A stretch of DNA of 64,000 nt from Eutrophocola sp965661105. Lineage in GTDB: Bacteria > Pseudomonadota > Gammaproteobacteria > Pseudomonadales > Pseudohongiellaceae. Shown here piece after piece: positions 62,238 to 64,000 of the stretch. The DNA lies in contig CBFICR010000007.1 in NCBI GenBank assembly GCA_965661105.1, forward strand, positions 1 to 64,000, in the 5' to 3' direction. The notes beneath the pieces are model-generated. The model made no database searches. It saw nothing but the letters and a program-made list of their open reading frames with translations, and was not told the DNA's origin. A program made the translations under genes and the position numbers. How positions within the stretch are numbered: the first letter of the stretch is position 1; the number at the start of each line of letters is the position of its first letter.

Positions 62238-62944
62238 CCCGCATACAACAGACTGTATCCGTATTCCTGGGCTCGCGTCATGCCCATAACACCGGCTGGC
62301 ACAAAGCGGGCATTGGGAATGGCACCTGCCATTATCTCGGCTACCACATCGTCAGTTTCCTGACCGGTACTGCCAGCGATCATACCGGCAATACCACGGG
62401 TCGCCGTGGCACAAATTGCAAAATGGACTCCTCTATCCACCATGGAAGGGATACTGGCTCTGGCAAATGGTCCGCTGGCAATATTCAAAATATTTCGTTT
62501 TGGCACTTCTTTGGTTTCAGGATCAGTGAGCTGCATGCGGCCATTGAGTAATTCACCGTACTTTTCCCAGATCGCATCGCCATAACCAAAGGCTGTTGAA
62601 CCATGTCGATAGCAAATAATCATGGCGTAATCTTCATCGGCTCCATCGTAGGCATTCTCATGGGCATTGAGGATATTCATGCCATAACGCAAGGCATCCT
62701 GACCGCCTGATACCGTGGAAGTATCAATAAAAACCCGATGGTTTCCGGGAATCTGTTCAAACCAGGCATCATCAGCATGGCGTGCAGGTTGAAAGCTTGT
62801 CGCCCCTGTTTGCGCCCGGGCCTGAGGTGAAGCCGCCGTGACAGCAAGTCCCGCTACCACCGCTCCCATGCCGGCCATTACCGCCCGGCGTTGTACTTTT
62901 TCATCATCTGTTTTTTTCATCATGGTTACCTTGTAAATTGCCAT
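62234..62944 (-). CDS. Tat-exported DsrE-like protein
   Basis: 236 residues; ATGs at residues 8 and 9 are alternative starts. A Tat signal (VQRRAVMAGMGAVVAGLAVTA) is followed by ARAQ, so the protein is exported folded. The rest resembles the DsrE/DsrF-like family: HRVFIDTSTVSGGQDAL, then alternating strands and helices with ICYRHGSTAFGYGDAI. Only two Cys residues, C129 and C187 by eye, could carry sulfur. DsrE-like proteins act as sulfur carriers or regulators. It is first in the operon and overlaps the oxidase start by ATGA (62234-62237). Confidence 0.75.
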   Translation of the reverse strand: MAIYKVTMMKKTDDEKVQRRAVMAGMGAVVAGLAVTAASPQARAQTGATSFQPARHADDAWFEQIPGNHRVFIDTSTVSGGQDALRYGMNILNAHENAYDGADEDYAMIICYRHGSTAFGYGDAIWEKYGELLNGRMQLTDPETKEVPKRNILNIASGPFARASIPSMVDRGVHFAICATATRGIAGMIAGSTGQETDDVVAEIMAGAIPNARFVPAGVMGMTRAQEYGYSLLYAG

Positions 62945-63086
62945 CCCGATTTTCTGATAGATTTTCAGGTTTTACTGGAATTTGAGAGAAACCTGACCAT
63001 CAATGCGCGGATAGTATAAAACGAATCGAGGAAGAAGCAGACACTTTGCCATAGAAAATGCCTGCTTTCCCTTACAAAAGAACAGA

Positions 63087-63677
63087 TTAATCGCTGATAA
63101 CGATATTAATCGCCTTCGGGGTATAAATCAGCGCGCCCCCATTGGCCATATAACCCACTGCCATCCTGTGGGCACCAGCCTGGAGATTACCTTCAAAAAT
63201 GATAATTGAATGTGACGCTAGCAGGGGCTCGACTATTTCTGCAGCACCCAGACTGCCAAGTTTCAGGTCCCAGGATTCAAAATTTCCATCGCTGTTCAGA
63301 AAAGACCACTGTTGCTTGCCATCTATCAGGGACAGCAAAACAACAATCAGTTGCCCGTCAGTGCCTACATCAGAAGTATCAGGATTGATCTGTGCAATGA
63401 TAGTAATAAAGTCATCTGCAACAAAACTGTTGCCATAGGCTGGCTCACCAGAGGCGGAATAGGCTCCCGCGGCAAAACCGGCATCAGTCGAAGAAACTCC
63501 CCTGACTCTGCTTGCTGGTGGCACCGGACCCTCAGGGGGAGGGACAGACTCATGCACCTGCTGGCTGCCCCAGTTGGATTCACCCCAATTACTCTCGCCC
63601 CAGACCAGAGCACTGGCTGAAGCGCTAAAAGTTGTCAGCAGGACAACTAGTGAAATGTTTTTTAAAAAAATATTCAT
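63087..63677 (-). CDS. Exported protein with WGESN repeats
   Basis: 196 residues. A Sec signal peptide (residues 1-23, ending ASALVWG or just before) is followed by a tandem WGESNWGESNWGS repeat, then a Pro-rich linker (PPPEGPVPPASR). The remaining 130 residues are beta-rich, with DGKQQWSFLNSDGNFESWDL. No family recognised. Its C-terminal part (AGAHRMAVGYMANGGALIY) could be an adhesion or carbohydrate-binding fold, but nothing supports a function. It is transcribed away from the window end, 77 bases after the partial gene. Confidence 0.7.
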   Translation of the reverse strand: MNIFLKNISLVVLLTTFSASASALVWGESNWGESNWGSQQVHESVPPPEGPVPPASRVRGVSSTDAGFAAGAYSASGEPAYGNSFVADDFITIIAQINPDTSDVGTDGQLIVVLLSLIDGKQQWSFLNSDGNFESWDLKLGSLGAAEIVEPLLASHSIIIFEGNLQAGAHRMAVGYMANGGALIYTPKAINIVISD

Positions 63678-63754
63678 AAAATCTCCACCAGGAATTGATT
63701 ATTTCTTTCTGGCTCTCGCTCAGGAGAAATAATGCTCAGCTGCAACGCTCTTAA

Positions 63755-64000
63755 TCAGTTTGTCCTGACACCTATAACGAGTGTACTTTCAGACTCATCG
63801 GCGTCTTCATAGGGACCATAGAGAAACTCACTAAACACTATTACGTTGCCATCCGCAGATACAGTAAAAGTAAAATCTTCACTGGTTGTAATGGTGCTAC
63901 CTGTTTGTACCCAGGTTCCTGTCAAGCTGACCGGTTCATTCTGGATCAACAGTGTCAGTTCATTATTATCAGTATTTAAAGCCGCATCATTCTCTGTACC
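63755..64000 (-). CDS. Partial exported or repeat protein, 5' end outside window
   Basis: The frame is open from base 64000 down to the stop at 63755, 81 residues, and the true start lies outside. A TTG at 63949 is internal, not the start. The visible part is beta-strand-like: LTLLIQNEPVSLTGTW, then TFTVSADGNVIVF, with many Thr, Ser and Glu, and ends VIGVRTN. This looks like the C-terminal end of a secreted lipocalin- or META-like domain, but I cannot assign a family. Confidence 0.65.
   Translation of the reverse strand, partial: GTENDAALNTDNNELTLLIQNEPVSLTGTWVQTGSTITTSEDFTFTVSADGNVIVFSEFLYGPYEDADESESTLVIGVRTN

Noticed and set aside
62945..63086. FNR-like half sites upstream of the respiratory operon
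   Set aside because: TTTGAG and ATCAA are present, but their spacing does not fit the TTGAT-N4-ATCAA consensus.

Overview
The window looks like chromosomal DNA of an aerobic, probably marine gammaproteobacterium. This is inferred from gene content: proteobacterial-type glucokinase, sigma54 activator, cbb3-type oxidase, MarC, a tricorn-like protease and DUF1592/DUF1552 proteins. No rRNA, tRNA or other phylogenetic marker is present, so the lineage stays open. I see no CRISPR array, tRNA, phage or complete insertion sequence.

Layout. (1) 1-7446 (minus): an eight-gene, visibly AT-rich catabolic operon with two glutathione transferases, an SDR, an aldehyde dehydrogenase, a double-OsmC protein, an MFS carrier, an NrtS-like small membrane protein and an exported MBL hydrolase cut by the window edge. 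A LysR gene (7682-8632) diverges from it. (2) 8806-14295 (plus): a CPA1 antiporter with a cyclic-nucleotide-binding tail, then a fused CoA-transferase, a GFA-like protein and a PcaF-like thiolase. (3) 14322-16092: a sigma54 activator gene diverges from a near-consensus sigma54 promoter that drives a 33-residue Met-rich membrane peptide ending at an intrinsic terminator. (4) 16107-21193 (minus): DUF1592 multidomain cytochrome, MBL hydrolase and ankyrin protein. (5) 21525-24171 (plus): membrane protein, RidA-like protein, MFS exporter and acylphosphatase, then a convergent MBL plus cNMP-binding protein. (6) 26702-26872: a 171-bp palindromic MITE-like element. (7) 27064-31680 (minus): exported TPR-CHAT protein, ECF sigma factor and membrane anti-sigma-like protein. 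(8) 32035-34131: two AT-rich orphan genes. (9) 34193-35851: DUF2272 protein and MarC. (10) 35937-44198: a second, larger copy of the DUF1592 cassette (DUF1552; DUF1592-DUF1552-MBL-ankyrin). (11) 44450-49557: P2-type ATPase and a GspE/PilB-type ATPase. (12) 49791-57727: tricorn-like protease, GH3 glucosidase, glucokinase and sugar porter. (13) 57861-62944 (minus): a respiratory operon with a Tat-exported DsrE-like protein, a single polypeptide joining CcoN, CcoO and a CcoP-like diheme domain, a CcoQ-sized protein, a membrane-anchored TsdA-like thiosulfate dehydrogenase and a rhodanese lipoprotein. (14) 63087-64000: two exported proteins of unknown function, the second cut by the window end.

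How the parts may work together. The best candidate for an undescribed system is the operon in (13), read as a dedicated thiosulfate-to-oxygen respiratory chain built around a one-chain cbb3 oxidase. Second is the sigma54 unit in (3), which looks like a self-contained regulator and micropeptide switch. Third is the pair of inverted, paralogous DUF1592/MBL/ankyrin cassettes, which appear to form a periplasmic haem-protein pathway of unknown substrate. Heptanucleotide tandem repeats with consensus TTGNNNC recur at three sites, one of them inside a signal-peptide coding sequence.
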